From Ruminococcus callidus ATCC 27760 (GTDB taxonomy: Bacteria > Bacillota > Clostridia > Oscillospirales > Ruminococcaceae): a DNA stretch of 64,000 bases. The stretch lies in the NCBI RefSeq assembly GCF_000468015.1, contig NZ_KI260389.1:15699-79698 (forward strand). The letters run 5' to 3'. Positions within the stretch are counted from its first letter, which is position 1. Each line of letters starts with the position of its first letter. Below the pieces are notes generated by a model that was given only the letters and a program-made list of their open reading frames with translations, made no database searches and was not told the DNA's origin. The translations under genes were made by a program, and so were the position numbers. Below, piece by piece: positions 32,412 through 40,766 of this stretch.

Positions 32412-32839
32412 ATGTCATACCTCCAATGTGTATCAAACACGCTTAATTCTCGATACACAAATTTCAGAGCAATCTCAATTGCACTAAGTTCTGATTCATC
32501 GTCATATGCTGACCTTTCTTCATCCGACATCTCAAACCAGCTTGCCAGTTCATCTGCCGCTGAGTAATCACAACAAAGTGACAGTATATCTGAAAGAATG
32601 CTTGGAAATCCCTCCATCCAATCAACAAATGCAGGTTCTATACCGCTACGACGAATTTCCTCAAAACCCTTCTCTGAATAGAACACTTGTGTAATTGATG
32701 ATGCAACTGCCGGAAAATCTTCCAAAGTATAGTTCTTATTGGCTTTCATGAACACGCCTGTGTACCCATCTGGAGTATAGTGCTCCAGAATCCACAGACG
32801 GATGTGATCTTTAACTTTTCTACTATTAGCATTCAGCAT
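32408..32839 (-). CDS. SRKVKxHI-type mobile-element protein
   Basis: 143 aa from the ATG after GGAGG, so the longer upstream reading is not used. MLNANSRKVKDHIRLWILEH start and an acidic helical C-terminus with FVDWMEGFPSILSDIL. I know this pattern from proteins on Clostridia mobile elements; function unassigned. Confidence 0.65.
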   Translation of the reverse strand: MLNANSRKVKDHIRLWILEHYTPDGYTGVFMKANKNYTLEDFPAVASSITQVFYSEKGFEEIRRSGIEPAFVDWMEGFPSILSDILSLCCDYSAADELASWFEMSDEERSAYDDESELSAIEIALKFVYRELSVFDTHWRYDI

Positions 32840-32930
32840 AGTAGTATACCTCCATAGATATTCTAGATTTATACTTGTGTAGGATACCGCTTTTTGTTCT
32901 GTGAAGCGGTTCAGAAACACAATATGATGC

Positions 32931-33521
32931 TTATTTTGAACGTAAATGATTTGATTCCAAGTACTCGATTTCGCTTTTGATGGAAACTGGCAAGCCATTT
33001 TGTTTAATCCAAATAAATGCCTCTAGACTATAACCATACCAAATATCGATATATCCATTTTCCATAAACATTAAAAAGGTGCTGGCATCCAAATAACTTT
33101 CAACGTTTGTGATCAGTATATACTGATCATTTAGCTGGTTCAGACAATCTGAGCAATGGAATACAAAACTATTAGAACCTGTATGAACAAAACAACTGTT
33201 TTCTCCGTTAAGATCATAAGCTTTATAAGTCTTTAAAGCGACCTTGTTGTCCATAAAAAACGTAAGTGAAATCTTATGCGTTGCGTAAATTATCGGAGAA
33301 TCGGAATCCGCACCATAAGGATACGCAATTTCTGCATTTCTAAATGAATCATAATCCTTACGAAGCTTGTATGTGATAATATCCTGAGATTCTACATCCT
33401 TAAATGTAATAGTGCATGTGCTCTTAGAAATCGCTTCGTACATTCTTTTGTATGTATGGTAGTATCTATCATACCATACTGCTTCATAGAAGCTACCTAC
33501 ATTAAATTTAATCAAGTTCAT
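32931..33521 (-). CDS. Protein of unknown function
   Basis: 196 aa. MNLIKFNVGSFYEAVWYDRY start, beta-rich centre, Cys-containing middle (FHCSDCLN). Start sits 11 nt after AGGATG. First gene of unknown type leftward from 33548. No family recognised. Confidence 0.6.
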   Translation of the reverse strand: MNLIKFNVGSFYEAVWYDRYYHTYKRMYEAISKSTCTITFKDVESQDIITYKLRKDYDSFRNAEIAYPYGADSDSPIIYATHKISLTFFMDNKVALKTYKAYDLNGENSCFVHTGSNSFVFHCSDCLNQLNDQYILITNVESYLDASTFLMFMENGYIDIWYGYSLEAFIWIKQNGLPVSIKSEIEYLESNHLRSK

Positions 33522-33547
33522 ATTTATACATCCTATCTGCGTAATGA

Positions 33548-33781
33548 TCAGAAGTTCTCCTCGATTCCGTAGTATCCTTCATAGGTGTAACCACAAAGGT
33601 TTGACATAGACCGGAGCAGGTTCTCAAACATATGAAGAACCTCTCGCTCTCCCAGATGTGATCTTCCCATAAGCACATCAACCACATGCGTATTAACAGG
33701 CAGATCTACCTGCTTATCTACGATTTCCATGGTGTTCATATCGAACATTTTGAGTGATACACGAATTGTAGTCATATTCAT
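33548..33781 (-). CDS. First gene of the leftward operon, unknown function
   Basis: 77 aa. MNMTTIRVSLKMFDMNTMEIVD start with a short antiparallel beta pattern, then helix. GGAGG before the ATG. Transcribed from the sigma-A-type promoter at 33914-33942, about 130 nt upstream. Confidence 0.7.
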   Translation of the reverse strand: MNMTTIRVSLKMFDMNTMEIVDKQVDLPVNTHVVDVLMGRSHLGEREVLHMFENLLRSMSNLCGYTYEGYYGIEENF

Positions 33782-33887
33782 AAGTCATTCCTCCAAAATA
33801 GTATTCGTAAACATCAAGCTACGTTCTCACTATCATTCCCTGCTACATATGTTCTCGGTACTGATTCATTGCTACGTTTTAATGTTT

Positions 33888-34048
33888 ACCCATTTGTGTT
33901 TCTTTCCATATTCATTATACACCCGTATGTGTAAATTGTCAAGCGATTTTGATAGAAAAATCACCCAAATGTACAACTGCATATTTGTATAAATTGTACA
34001 AATGGGTATGAAATAAAGAATTGCATTGACACATTAACCCAATCGTGG
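33888..34048. promoter_or_regulatory. Five-copy operator array of a divergent genetic switch
   Basis: The motif ACCCAWWTGTR occurs as ACCCATTTGTG (33888-33898), ACCCGTATGTG (33921-33931), ACCCAAATGTAC (33963-33974), the inverted GTACAAATGGGT (33996-34007) and ACCCAATCGTGG (34037-34048). Copy two fills the spacer of the leftward promoter and copy five the spacer of the rightward promoter, and copies three and four form an inverted pair between them. Repressor binding should control both promoters. The two HTH genes to the right are the obvious binding proteins (inference). Confidence 0.75.
33914..33942 (-). promoter_or_regulatory. Leftward sigma-A-type promoter of the switch
   Basis: The minus strand has TTGACA (33942-33937), exactly 17 bp, then TATAAT (33919-33914). 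Both hexamers are perfect. It faces 33548 and the long leftward gene run, and it overlaps an operator copy. Confidence 0.9.
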
Positions 34049-34054
34049 TATAAT
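34026..34054 (+). promoter_or_regulatory. Rightward sigma-A-type promoter of the switch
   Basis: The plus strand has TTGACA (34026-34031), exactly 17 bp, then TATAAT (34049-34054). Both hexamers are perfect. It lies 23 nt upstream of the chosen start of the first repressor gene, and the last operator copy fills its spacer, so the repressor probably autoregulates. Confidence 0.92.
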
Positions 34055-34076
34055 ACATAGTAGGATGGTGATTTTC

Positions 34077-34427
34077 ATGGAACTAAAAGATCAACTAATC
34101 AAAATACGACTGTCGAATAATATGAGCAAAAAGGATGTTTCCATCGGAGCAGGTATCCCGTATACTACGTACATCAAGTATGAATATGGAGAGCGTGAGT
34201 TAGGTCTAAATGCACTTCAAAAGCTAGCAGACTTTTATGGTATGACTACAGATGATATACTTGGTAGAACTAATACATCTAGAGAATCTGCTAAATCTAC
34301 TGACTATGATTTAAATCCTCTGGAGCAGGTCCTGCTGAAGAAGTATGTGCAATTATCTGAAGATCATAGAGATGCTGTATTAGAACTAATCACAGATGCC
34401 GTACATAGCATTGACAAGCAACAATAA
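34077..34427 (+). CDS. Cro/CI-type HTH repressor 1
   Basis: 116 aa from the ATG after GGATGGTGA. XRE helix-turn-helix at about 8-62 (IKIRLSNNMSKKDVSIGAGIPYTTYIKYEYGER, then LQKLADFYGMTTDDILG). The C-terminal 45 residues (LNPLEQVLLKKYVQLSEDHRDAVLELI) are the dimerising helix pair of small phage repressors; no peptidase domain is present, so it is not LexA-cleaved. Contains two GAGCAGG copies (34147 and 34323). Confidence 0.88.
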   Translation: MELKDQLIKIRLSNNMSKKDVSIGAGIPYTTYIKYEYGERELGLNALQKLADFYGMTTDDILGRTNTSRESAKSTDYDLNPLEQVLLKKYVQLSEDHRDAVLELITDAVHSIDKQQ

Positions 34428-34473
34428 TGTGAGTACATAATACTATAACGATTGGTTAGGAAGTGACATACAT

Positions 34474-34812
34474 ATGTCGTTCACAAGTAAGATTCGAGAT
34501 CTCAGAAAAGCAAGAGGAATTACGCAACAGCAAGCTGCAGAACTGTTTGGAGTATCATGGAGTGCATACCAGAAATATGAAAGAGAAAATAACAGTGTTA
34601 TGCCATCACTAGGTGTCATTATAAAAATGGCAAATGAATTTCATGTGTCACTAGACTATTTGCTTGGTCTATCTGAATGCAAAACCCATGATGACACTGC
34701 GAATACAATAAAAATGCTATATGAGAAATTACTTTCTGGCTTATCTAGCATTCCGGAACCTGAAAAGTTGGATAAGCTGAAAGCAATGTGTGATTTGCTG
34801 GATTCTAAATAA
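34474..34812 (+). CDS. Cro/CI-type HTH repressor 2
   Basis: 112 aa. XRE fold at 5-68 (KIRDLRKARGITQQQAAELFGVSWSAYQKYERENN, LDYLLGLSECK), then a helical tail. Follows repressor 1 by 46 nt in the same direction. A TATAACGATTGG box (34444) lies between them. Likely co-transcribed from the 34026 promoter and ends at the terminator at 34814-34865. Confidence 0.88.
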   Translation: MSFTSKIRDLRKARGITQQQAAELFGVSWSAYQKYERENNSVMPSLGVIIKMANEFHVSLDYLLGLSECKTHDDTANTIKMLYEKLLSGLSSIPEPEKLDKLKAMCDLLDSK

Positions 34813-34813
34813 C

Positions 34814-34865
34814 AAAAAAAATAGCCTGCTCCGAGTTGTCAATCTCAAAGCAGGCTATTTCTTTG
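34814..34865. terminator. Bidirectional intrinsic terminator
   Basis: AAATAGCCTGCT (34819-34830) pairs with AGCAGGCTATTT (34849-34860), with a T-run to the right and an A-run to the left, so it ends the two rightward repressor genes and the leftward 34884 gene. A GAGCAGG copy (34825-34831) is part of the stem. Confidence 0.85.
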
Positions 34866-34883
34866 CATTGAATTTGTAGTATC

Positions 34884-35264
34884 TTAATCGGTGTAAGGTA
34901 TCTTAATCTTATTCAAACCTGTTGCAATGTGAGTAATAGCCTCCCATACACGCAGCATGTAGCTTACAGCCGCCGGATCAGATCCATGTACTTGCCATAA
35001 ATCCGGAAAGCTAAACTTTAAATCCAGTACCCACCACAGACCATTGTTGTCTTTCATAATTCGTGTGTTTACATGAATGATTGGCATAATTTCCGGAGTC
35101 GAAGAATTTGTAACAGACACAATCGGCTTACTGTGTGCACCCTTGCAGACAGTGATACTGTAGTGGTGATCATTAAGCTTCGAAGCAATATCAGCAAATG
35201 CTCCACCATAGATAGTGTCCGTAATACCTGCGGAATAAACATTGTTTTCATGATTTGCAATCAT
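34884..35264 (-). CDS. Protein of unknown function next to the RecU-like nuclease
   Basis: 126 aa. Start MIANHENNVYSAGITDTIYG overlaps the RecU-like stop (ATGA). Middle ITVCKGAHSKPIVSVT is beta-rich; LWQVHGSDPAAVSYMLRVWEAI is helical. Translationally coupled to the nuclease, and ends at a bidirectional terminator. Confidence 0.6.
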   Translation of the reverse strand: MIANHENNVYSAGITDTIYGGAFADIASKLNDHHYSITVCKGAHSKPIVSVTNSSTPEIMPIIHVNTRIMKDNNGLWWVLDLKFSFPDLWQVHGSDPAAVSYMLRVWEAITHIATGLNKIKIPYTD

Positions 35265-35728
35265 AGTTGAAACCCTCCTGTGTAATCAAGCAATTCCTTT
35301 CTGCTAGGGATTGTTTCGATCTCATGATACTGTAAGCCTATCTTATCCATAGTTTTGATATTGATAGACTTTCTGCCAGACTGTATCAGTCGATTGATCT
35401 CCCTAATATCTATAACGATTGCTCTCTTGTAGGTTGCAAACAATACAATGACTACCCCGTATACGCCATAGATCTTAGACTTTTCTGTAAGACCAGTATG
35501 CTGTTTTTCTGTAAGCATGGAAAAGTCAAATCGATCTTGCCATGTAGCTTTGGATTCAATATAATACTTATTTGGATATATGTATAGTGTGAAATCACAG
35601 ATATTCTTAGAGCCATAGAATCCTGTCATCTGATCTGGTATACGGTCAAAACAGTATCCGTCTTGTGGTCTATCCAACCATTCTTTGATTTTGGCTTCTG
35701 CCTTCTTTCCAAGAAGAGAATCATCCAT
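35261..35728 (-). CDS. RecU-like Holliday-junction nuclease
   Basis: 155 aa from the ATG after GGAAGTGATTGTT. The RecU/VRR-type PD-(D/E)XK core is GKKAEAKIKEW, RIPDQ, NICDFTLYIYPNKYYIESKATWQDRFDF and a KQH segment. The catalytic D (CDF), E and K (IESK) residues are in order. It should cleave branched recombination or replication intermediates in phage DNA. It is followed (leftward) by an overlapping gene. Confidence 0.78.
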   Translation of the reverse strand: MDDSLLGKKAEAKIKEWLDRPQDGYCFDRIPDQMTGFYGSKNICDFTLYIYPNKYYIESKATWQDRFDFSMLTEKQHTGLTEKSKIYGVYGVVIVLFATYKRAIVIDIREINRLIQSGRKSINIKTMDKIGLQYHEIETIPSRKELLDYTGGFQL

Positions 35729-35747
35729 AACAATCACTTCCATTTGA

Positions 35748-35778
35748 CAAAAAGAAGCCAGACGCATCTGACTTCTTT
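35748..35778 (-). terminator. Intrinsic terminator upstream of the RecU-like gene
   Basis: The minus strand has AAGAAGTCAGA/TCTGGCTTCTT and TTTTTG, ending 20 nt before the RecU-like start codon and about 45 nt after the 35822 stop codon. Confidence 0.75.
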
Positions 35779-35821
35779 AGGTGTAGTCCGAGGACATCCA
35801 CCGCAATTCTGTTGAAGGATA

Positions 35822-37042
35822 TTACATAGTTACAATATCAGTAGAAGCTTGTACGTCATTGCTCCATCCAATAGGCTGAATATCAAGGATACCGTTTGTA
35901 ATTAGTGCACGACCATGGTTTCCGCCAACAACATACTCATCTTCTGGATATGTATCAATTTCATTATCAGGAACAAAGCATCCCTCAGAGCCTTCTGATT
36001 CAAGCTGATCGATTAGAGTATCTACAATTTCTTGATAGTCAGATGTTTCATCATCCATTTCTACGGTTTCAACCCAACTACCAAAAGATACTTGATACAG
36101 ATATTTCGGTGTGGAATCCACCTGCTCCAGGAACAAAAGAACGCCATCTGGAGTAGTTTCATCTACTGTTGCAGTGTATCCGTTGTTTTCCAATGTAAAC
36201 AGCAGATCATTTAGTTCATGCTCATCGGTGTCATAATTTACAATAAACTCTGTTCCAAGGTGAGTTCTTGTCTTTTCTACATACACTGGGAAGAATCCAG
36301 CATCATTCAGAATAGATTCAATGTCATCTGTGTAGATATCATCTGCACTGGTAGATGCGGTAACTGATTTCTTTGCAGATGTAGATGCGGAATTTACAGA
36401 TTCCTGAGATTCTGGGAAGCACTCAAAATTAATACCAGTACCAGATCCATCTACGTAGAAGTCATCCTGCTGTTCATGAAAGTCCTGCTCGATAAGCTGT
36501 GCAAATACACTTGCAGTGTCTATTGGTGTACCATCAAAATCAAATGGATCACCAAACTGATTGCACCAGTCTTGCAGTGCAGCATTCACCTTTTCATTCT
36601 TACATAGCTTTTCGATTACTCGTGCAAATCCTGTACCATCTCCAGAATACATACGCTTTCTGTTATAGTAGAAAACAAAGTTATCTGACTTAGATGACGC
36701 ACTGATATTACTAGATGATTCTACTGTATCCGCATCTGCAATAGCAATCTCAACCATTTTAAGATTTTCCATGCTGCTGATGTATTTAGCAGATATGCCG
36801 TATCTCTCTAATCCAGAAATAAGTGTCTTCTTTCGTTTCCATGCGTAGTCGCTTCGTGCTGGTTTGTCATAAATCACAACATATGAATTGAGATCGTCAT
36901 CAAAATAATCAACATTGACAATGTGGTTTGAAATTTTGCCACACGCATCCTTTAATTCTTCTAAGTAATCATGTTCTGTAGTGGAATCTGCATAAATGTC
37001 ATATGATGCAGAAACTGTTTTGCTTTTCCTATAAATCTTCAT
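35822..37042 (-). CDS. Candidate capsid-targeted polyprotein with several cleavage motifs
   Basis: 406 aa. MKIYRKSKTVSASYD start. Hydrophobic-[ST]-A-S motifs recur: KTVSAS (about 9-14), NISAS (about 119), SVTAS (about 229) and a VQAS near the C-terminus, separated by otherwise compact domains (acidic beta-alpha modules). The final residues STDIVTM resemble the scaffold C-terminus TNDLVTM. I propose it is cut into several internal head proteins. Domains: about 20-110 (HIVNVDYFDDDLNSYVVIYD), 130-215, 235-300 and 305-395, none recognised. GGAG before the ATG. Confidence 0.65.
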   Translation of the reverse strand: MKIYRKSKTVSASYDIYADSTTEHDYLEELKDACGKISNHIVNVDYFDDDLNSYVVIYDKPARSDYAWKRKKTLISGLERYGISAKYISSMENLKMVEIAIADADTVESSSNISASSKSDNFVFYYNRKRMYSGDGTGFARVIEKLCKNEKVNAALQDWCNQFGDPFDFDGTPIDTASVFAQLIEQDFHEQQDDFYVDGSGTGINFECFPESQESVNSASTSAKKSVTASTSADDIYTDDIESILNDAGFFPVYVEKTRTHLGTEFIVNYDTDEHELNDLLFTLENNGYTATVDETTPDGVLLFLEQVDSTPKYLYQVSFGSWVETVEMDDETSDYQEIVDTLIDQLESEGSEGCFVPDNEIDTYPEDEYVVGGNHGRALITNGILDIQPIGWSNDVQASTDIVTM

Positions 37043-37142
37043 AGTAGTATCTCCTTTGTAAATATTCAGCGAGTTATTTTGAAATCACCATAGTATAGAT
37101 GATTTTTCGAATATAATCAGATTCTTTAATTGTTACCAATTC

Positions 37143-37279
37143 TTATTTTCCGAGAGGATAAGAATGTGTATTACCATCATCCCATTCAGATGATTCCCCA
37201 GCTACCATTAGTTGTTTTACTTTCCATGTAGATCTACTAGATGCAATTACACATTGTTTATGACGGTATATATATCCAT
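37143..37279 (-). pseudogene. Mini-gene with MxIYRHK N-terminus, out of frame by a TA repeat
   Basis: From ATG (37277-37279) the first frame stops at once, but the next frame reads IYRHKQCVIASSRSTWK...PLGK, close to the neighbour MKIYRHKRVFASNS (37289). Removing one TA from the run GATATATATACC restores a 44-aa protein (137 minus 2 equals 45 codons). TA expansion by slippage, phase variation or a mutated copy are the options. A weak GAGG site precedes it. Confidence 0.5.
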
Positions 37280-37288
37280 GATAACGCC

Positions 37289-37567
37289 TCAAAGCTGAAT
37301 TCCGGTATCTTCTTCAAAAATTTCGTAAATAGCATCTTCTAATACAAGATAGGGTGTAGAACCGTATTTACTTGCGTCCTTTCCGTAATTCAGATCATCT
37401 GCAAGATCCATAATGTCACCATATGCTTCATTAGAAATGCTGACATTATAGTCATTCTCCAGATCTTCGATGAGTTTGTCAGCAAAATTCTTTCGTTTTA
37501 CTACTTCGTTAATATTATAACTATTAGAATTAGATGCGAACACTCTTTTATGTCTGTAAATCTTCAT
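37289..37567 (-). CDS. Candidate capsid-targeted small protein
   Basis: 92 aa. MKIYRHKRVFASNSNSYNIN start, with V-F-A-S at 9-12. The body is helical and acidic (KLIEDLENDYNVSISNEAYGD...YEIFEEDTG). GGAG before the ATG. Neighbour of the frameshifted copy at 37143 and of 37587. Confidence 0.65.
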   Translation of the reverse strand: MKIYRHKRVFASNSNSYNINEVVKRKNFADKLIEDLENDYNVSISNEAYGDIMDLADDLNYGKDASKYGSTPYLVLEDAIYEIFEEDTGIQL

Positions 37568-37586
37568 AATAATATCTCCTATTCTA

Positions 37587-37799
37587 TTACTTCAAAATTT
37601 GACTGGATACCTGCTCTATATGATTTTCAATTGCATCACTAAGACTTAAAGCAATAGACAATGCAGCCTTAGAAGAATCACCACCAGTCCGGCTTAGCTT
37701 GTCTAAGCCATCCATGATGTAATTAAAATCGTCTTTTAGACCATCTAAGCTTTCTTCCAGTGCAGATGGTTCTTCAGCGGCTTTAATATATCGGTACAC
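37587..37799 (-). CDS. Small helical protein with MYRYIK N-terminus
   Basis: 70 aa, GTG start after AGGTGATTTATA. MYRYIKAAEEPSALEESLDG, then a helical hairpin. The N-terminus matches the candidate targeting motif (I-K-A-A at 5-8 as a weak site). Overlap-free, 6 nt from the SNF2 gene end. Confidence 0.6.
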   Translation of the reverse strand: MYRYIKAAEEPSALEESLDGLKDDFNYIMDGLDKLSRTGGDSSKAALSIALSLSDAIENHIEQVSSQILK

Positions 37800-37805
37800 T
37801 ATAAA

Positions 37806-39611
37806 TCACCTACCATGACCAACCAGCATATCAAACAATTCCGGATTGTTTCGGATATCCAATCCATTGTCTACAATATAACTGGACATATCTTGCTTGT
37901 TCTTCAAAATATTGTTGACAACTTCGTCGATGGTATCTTTTACAATAACCGTGTAGATATTTACGGATTTTGTAGTACCAATACGATACACTCTATCCTC
38001 TGCTTGATGCTTTGTTGCAGGATTCCATGGATCATCATAAAAGATAACATTGTTTGCAGATGTCAGTGTGTGGTTTACCCCTAATGCACCAATTGTACCA
38101 AGCATCACCTTGTACTCTGGATTGTTCAAAAATACAGTTTTATGCTTCTGCCTGGATTCTTCAGGCATCGTACCAGTAAAGCAGCACACTTTATATTTTG
38201 TAGCTATGAATCTATATAAGGTTTTTAATGGTGCAGTCCAGTTGGAAAATACGACAACTTTTTCTCCACGATCTATGATATCATCAATCAGTTCCATGAC
38301 TCTTACAAGCTTTGCATTCTTTGATAGATAAGATTTATCAATTGATATGGTATCATCAATAAGTTCTGGACTCCCATTTACTTGTCGAAGCTTTAACATA
38401 CGTACCAATGGATTTACAGAATGCACAATCTCATCCCTGTCAGACACAAGCTCATTTGTCACTTTTGTATAGAGTTTGCATTGAGCAGGTGTATTTTCAA
38501 CGTATTCTGTATAATATGTCTTTTCTGGAAGTTCCAAAACGTCGTTTTTTAATCTCCGAAGCATATTACGCTTCAGCATGAGCTTCATTTGCGGTATATT
38601 CCGGTATCCTATAATATCATGATCTCCATAACCACCGTACAGACAGAAATGTTGACACCAACTCCAGTAGTCTTTATAGGTATGACCATCAATCAGTTTT
38701 AATGGAAGATATACATCTGTTGGTTTATTTACAATTGGTGTACCGGTCATAGGAACCCATTCAGCTGCAATTCCGGTTTTCTTTTTCATATTGAGCAGGC
38801 GTTTGCCCTGAATTGATTTTGGGGATGCATTTTTGTGAATTTCGTCAATTGCAATCATTCCGATTTGACCTTGCTGAATCATTTCAATCAGTTGCTGTTC
38901 AATTGTGTACACACGACCTTCTCGTGTTCTGAGTGCTTCTATATTCATGATTAAGAAATATGGCAGCTTGGAGCAGGATGCATCGCCGTACATACACCCT
39001 GTAGTTAGATCTGAGAGCTTTTCTGCACCACCACCATAAGAGTACCCACCATTGCGTTTCTTTCGTGTACCGAGGATATATGCTGTCTCACAGCCGTTTG
39101 TGTGTGTTTCAATATCTTCTTTCCAGGAAAACTTCGCAGTATTCACACAGCATATAATTAAGCAATGCTGATAATGATATGCATCTCTGTGGTATAATGC
39201 CATATTTATAATTTCAAGCGTTTTACCTAATCCCATTTCATCAGCAAGTATAAATCCATTCCGTTGACGATGCTTCATATATTTCAGAAAGTCAATTTGG
39301 TGTGGATACAAATGACCGCCTGCTCTGACATAATGTGTAATATCAGAAATATCTTCATCTGGAATCTTATCTGTTACCTCAACATGTGCGTTTTCATTTA
39401 TGTGTTCTCCAGAGTATGTTTGAACCTGAGATTCATATGCAGTTCCCTTAATTTCATTGAGGAATCTTCCTAAGTTGTCTACTGGAATCTCCCATCGTTT
39501 TGTTTGTGGGATATAGCGTCTGCCTGGTACGTTTTTCACAAGTTCTATCAATTTTGGATCATATCGAAAGTCTAGTTCATACACATTTCCATTTTGTACT
39601 ATTTTAATCAT
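37806..39611 (-). CDS. SNF2-family helicase/ATPase
   Basis: 601 aa from the ATG after AGGAGG; the upstream in-frame ATG at 39659 is ignored. N-terminal HARP-like 100 residues (RYIPQTKRWEIPVDNLGRFL), then DEMGLGKT (motif I), DEIHKNASPKS (motif II), MTGTPIVNKP (motif III), VFSNWTAPLKTL and EDRVYRIGTTKSVNIYTV (motif VI). Likely replication-fork or recombination remodelling. A leader TATAACGA box (39641-39648) precedes it. Confidence 0.9.
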   Translation of the reverse strand: MIKIVQNGNVYELDFRYDPKLIELVKNVPGRRYIPQTKRWEIPVDNLGRFLNEIKGTAYESQVQTYSGEHINENAHVEVTDKIPDEDISDITHYVRAGGHLYPHQIDFLKYMKHRQRNGFILADEMGLGKTLEIINMALYHRDAYHYQHCLIICCVNTAKFSWKEDIETHTNGCETAYILGTRKKRNGGYSYGGGAEKLSDLTTGCMYGDASCSKLPYFLIMNIEALRTREGRVYTIEQQLIEMIQQGQIGMIAIDEIHKNASPKSIQGKRLLNMKKKTGIAAEWVPMTGTPIVNKPTDVYLPLKLIDGHTYKDYWSWCQHFCLYGGYGDHDIIGYRNIPQMKLMLKRNMLRRLKNDVLELPEKTYYTEYVENTPAQCKLYTKVTNELVSDRDEIVHSVNPLVRMLKLRQVNGSPELIDDTISIDKSYLSKNAKLVRVMELIDDIIDRGEKVVVFSNWTAPLKTLYRFIATKYKVCCFTGTMPEESRQKHKTVFLNNPEYKVMLGTIGALGVNHTLTSANNVIFYDDPWNPATKHQAEDRVYRIGTTKSVNIYTVIVKDTIDEVVNNILKNKQDMSSYIVDNGLDIRNNPELFDMLVGHGR

Positions 39612-39640
39612 AAAAACAACCTCCTGCTCCACACATAATG

Positions 39641-39648
39641 TATAACGA
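39641..39648 (-). promoter_or_regulatory. TATAACGA-type box in the SNF2 gene leader
   Basis: The minus strand reads CACTCGTTATACATTATGTG, then GGAGCAGGAGG and the ATG of the SNF2 gene. It lies right after a terminator U-run, so transcription must restart here if the terminator is efficient. This makes it the best-placed promoter candidate of the set. Confidence 0.5.
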
Positions 39649-39654
39649 GTGAAA

Positions 39655-39710
39655 AACAAAAAAAAATCACCATGCAGGTCAGTGAATGACTTACACAGTG
39701 ATTTTGTATA
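39655..39710 (-). terminator. Intrinsic terminator after the endolysin gene
   Basis: The minus strand has AAATCAC...GTGATTT with an inner AGTCAT/ACTGAC helix and a run of T, 30 nt after the endolysin stop. CCTTATAC precedes the stem, as before other leader hairpins. Confidence 0.75.
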
Positions 39711-39737
39711 AGGAAGGAAAATTTTGCCTAGAAGATG

Positions 39738-40766
39738 TCAACTAAAATTGTCTGCGGATACAAATCCAGTTACGTATTTCCCAACTGGTGTCTTTCCACA
39801 GTTTTCAGCTTTTGTGGTAATACGAAATCTACCAAGACCACACTTGATACCATCATAGATATAATACGTACCAGGGGATAACATAGCTGCCGGAGTAGCA
39901 GTAGAATCATTTGCAAATAGCTGTGTTTTCTGCTTTGTCAATTTTACTGCCTGCCCCTTTTTCCAATCATATCGGATTGAAGTCTGAGGTTTCGAACTAG
40001 TAGATGCTGTTACATTTTTAGACTTAGCAATCCATGCACCTGGAGAACTCTTTGTCTTTGTAACATTTACTGCCGTAGATGTTTCATTATAGATATAGTA
40101 GGTACCAGGTTTTACAGTTACCCTTCTGTTCTTATCAGAAACCGCATCAGAAGCACTTATATAGCCGTATACGCTAGTTACAACATGATATTGCTTACCT
40201 GTACTGGTACTTGCTGTAGATGACGCTGAGGGCTTTGTGGACGCTGTAGTTGTACTCTTTGCACCAATCAGTTTATTAACCTCATGACAAATGTAGTTTG
40301 CCTTGGACTTGATGTATGGTCCTGGGCAATTTGTATTTGCAAACATCTCGTGAAATGTCAATGTGCCATTCTTTGTACCATCGTAGTACAATTTTGAAAT
40401 GCCATTTCGCTTGCATACGTCTGCACACCATTTAATGAGCATATTCAGATCTGCGTCAGAGATGGGCCAGTTGCCGCCCTTAGATGAGTTTGCAACTTCG
40501 ATTGTAACTGCTCTCTGGTCATTCCAAGCACTGGAAGATGTCCACGCACGATTTTTCTCTTCGACTACCAATCCAAGCTTACCGCCGCTCAGAACATAGT
40601 TTGCAGACATATCACGACCTACTGTAGCTACATAGTTGAGCAGGTTTTCAAATGAGATGACTCCAGCAGCATGGTGGATTGTGATCTTAGAGATCTTTTC
40701 AGTTCGGACATTATACTTTGTAGACAGATGTACTTTGGATACTAATGGACTATTTGTAAATGCCAT
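39738..40766 (-). CDS. Endolysin: N-acetylmuramoyl-L-alanine amidase with two wall-binding repeats
   Basis: 342 aa. Amidase_2 domain at about 20-165: KITIHHAAG (zinc His), RAWTSSSAWNDQRAVTIEV, HEMFANTNCPGPYI (zinc His and Cys). A Ser/Thr/Ala-rich linker (about 170-195) leads to two SH3-like repeats of about 55 residues (each with PGTYYIY). It cuts the amide bond between lactyl and L-Ala in peptidoglycan to release progeny; holin candidates are at 25556 and 25948. Linkers contain TAST strings by composition, not as cleavage sites. Overlaps the upstream 39-aa gene (TAATG). Confidence 0.92.
   Translation of the reverse strand: MAFTNSPLVSKVHLSTKYNVRTEKISKITIHHAAGVISFENLLNYVATVGRDMSANYVLSGGKLGLVVEEKNRAWTSSSAWNDQRAVTIEVANSSKGGNWPISDADLNMLIKWCADVCKRNGISKLYYDGTKNGTLTFHEMFANTNCPGPYIKSKANYICHEVNKLIGAKSTTTASTKPSASSTASTSTGKQYHVVTSVYGYISASDAVSDKNRRVTVKPGTYYIYNETSTAVNVTKTKSSPGAWIAKSKNVTASTSSKPQTSIRYDWKKGQAVKLTKQKTQLFANDSTATPAAMLSPGTYYIYDGIKCGLGRFRITTKAENCGKTPVGKYVTGFVSADNFS

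Noticed and set aside
39738-40766. Endolysin TAST strings as prohead protease cleavage sites
   Set aside because: These lie in a Thr/Ser/Ala-rich linker and the endolysin is not a virion protein; compositional bias explains them.
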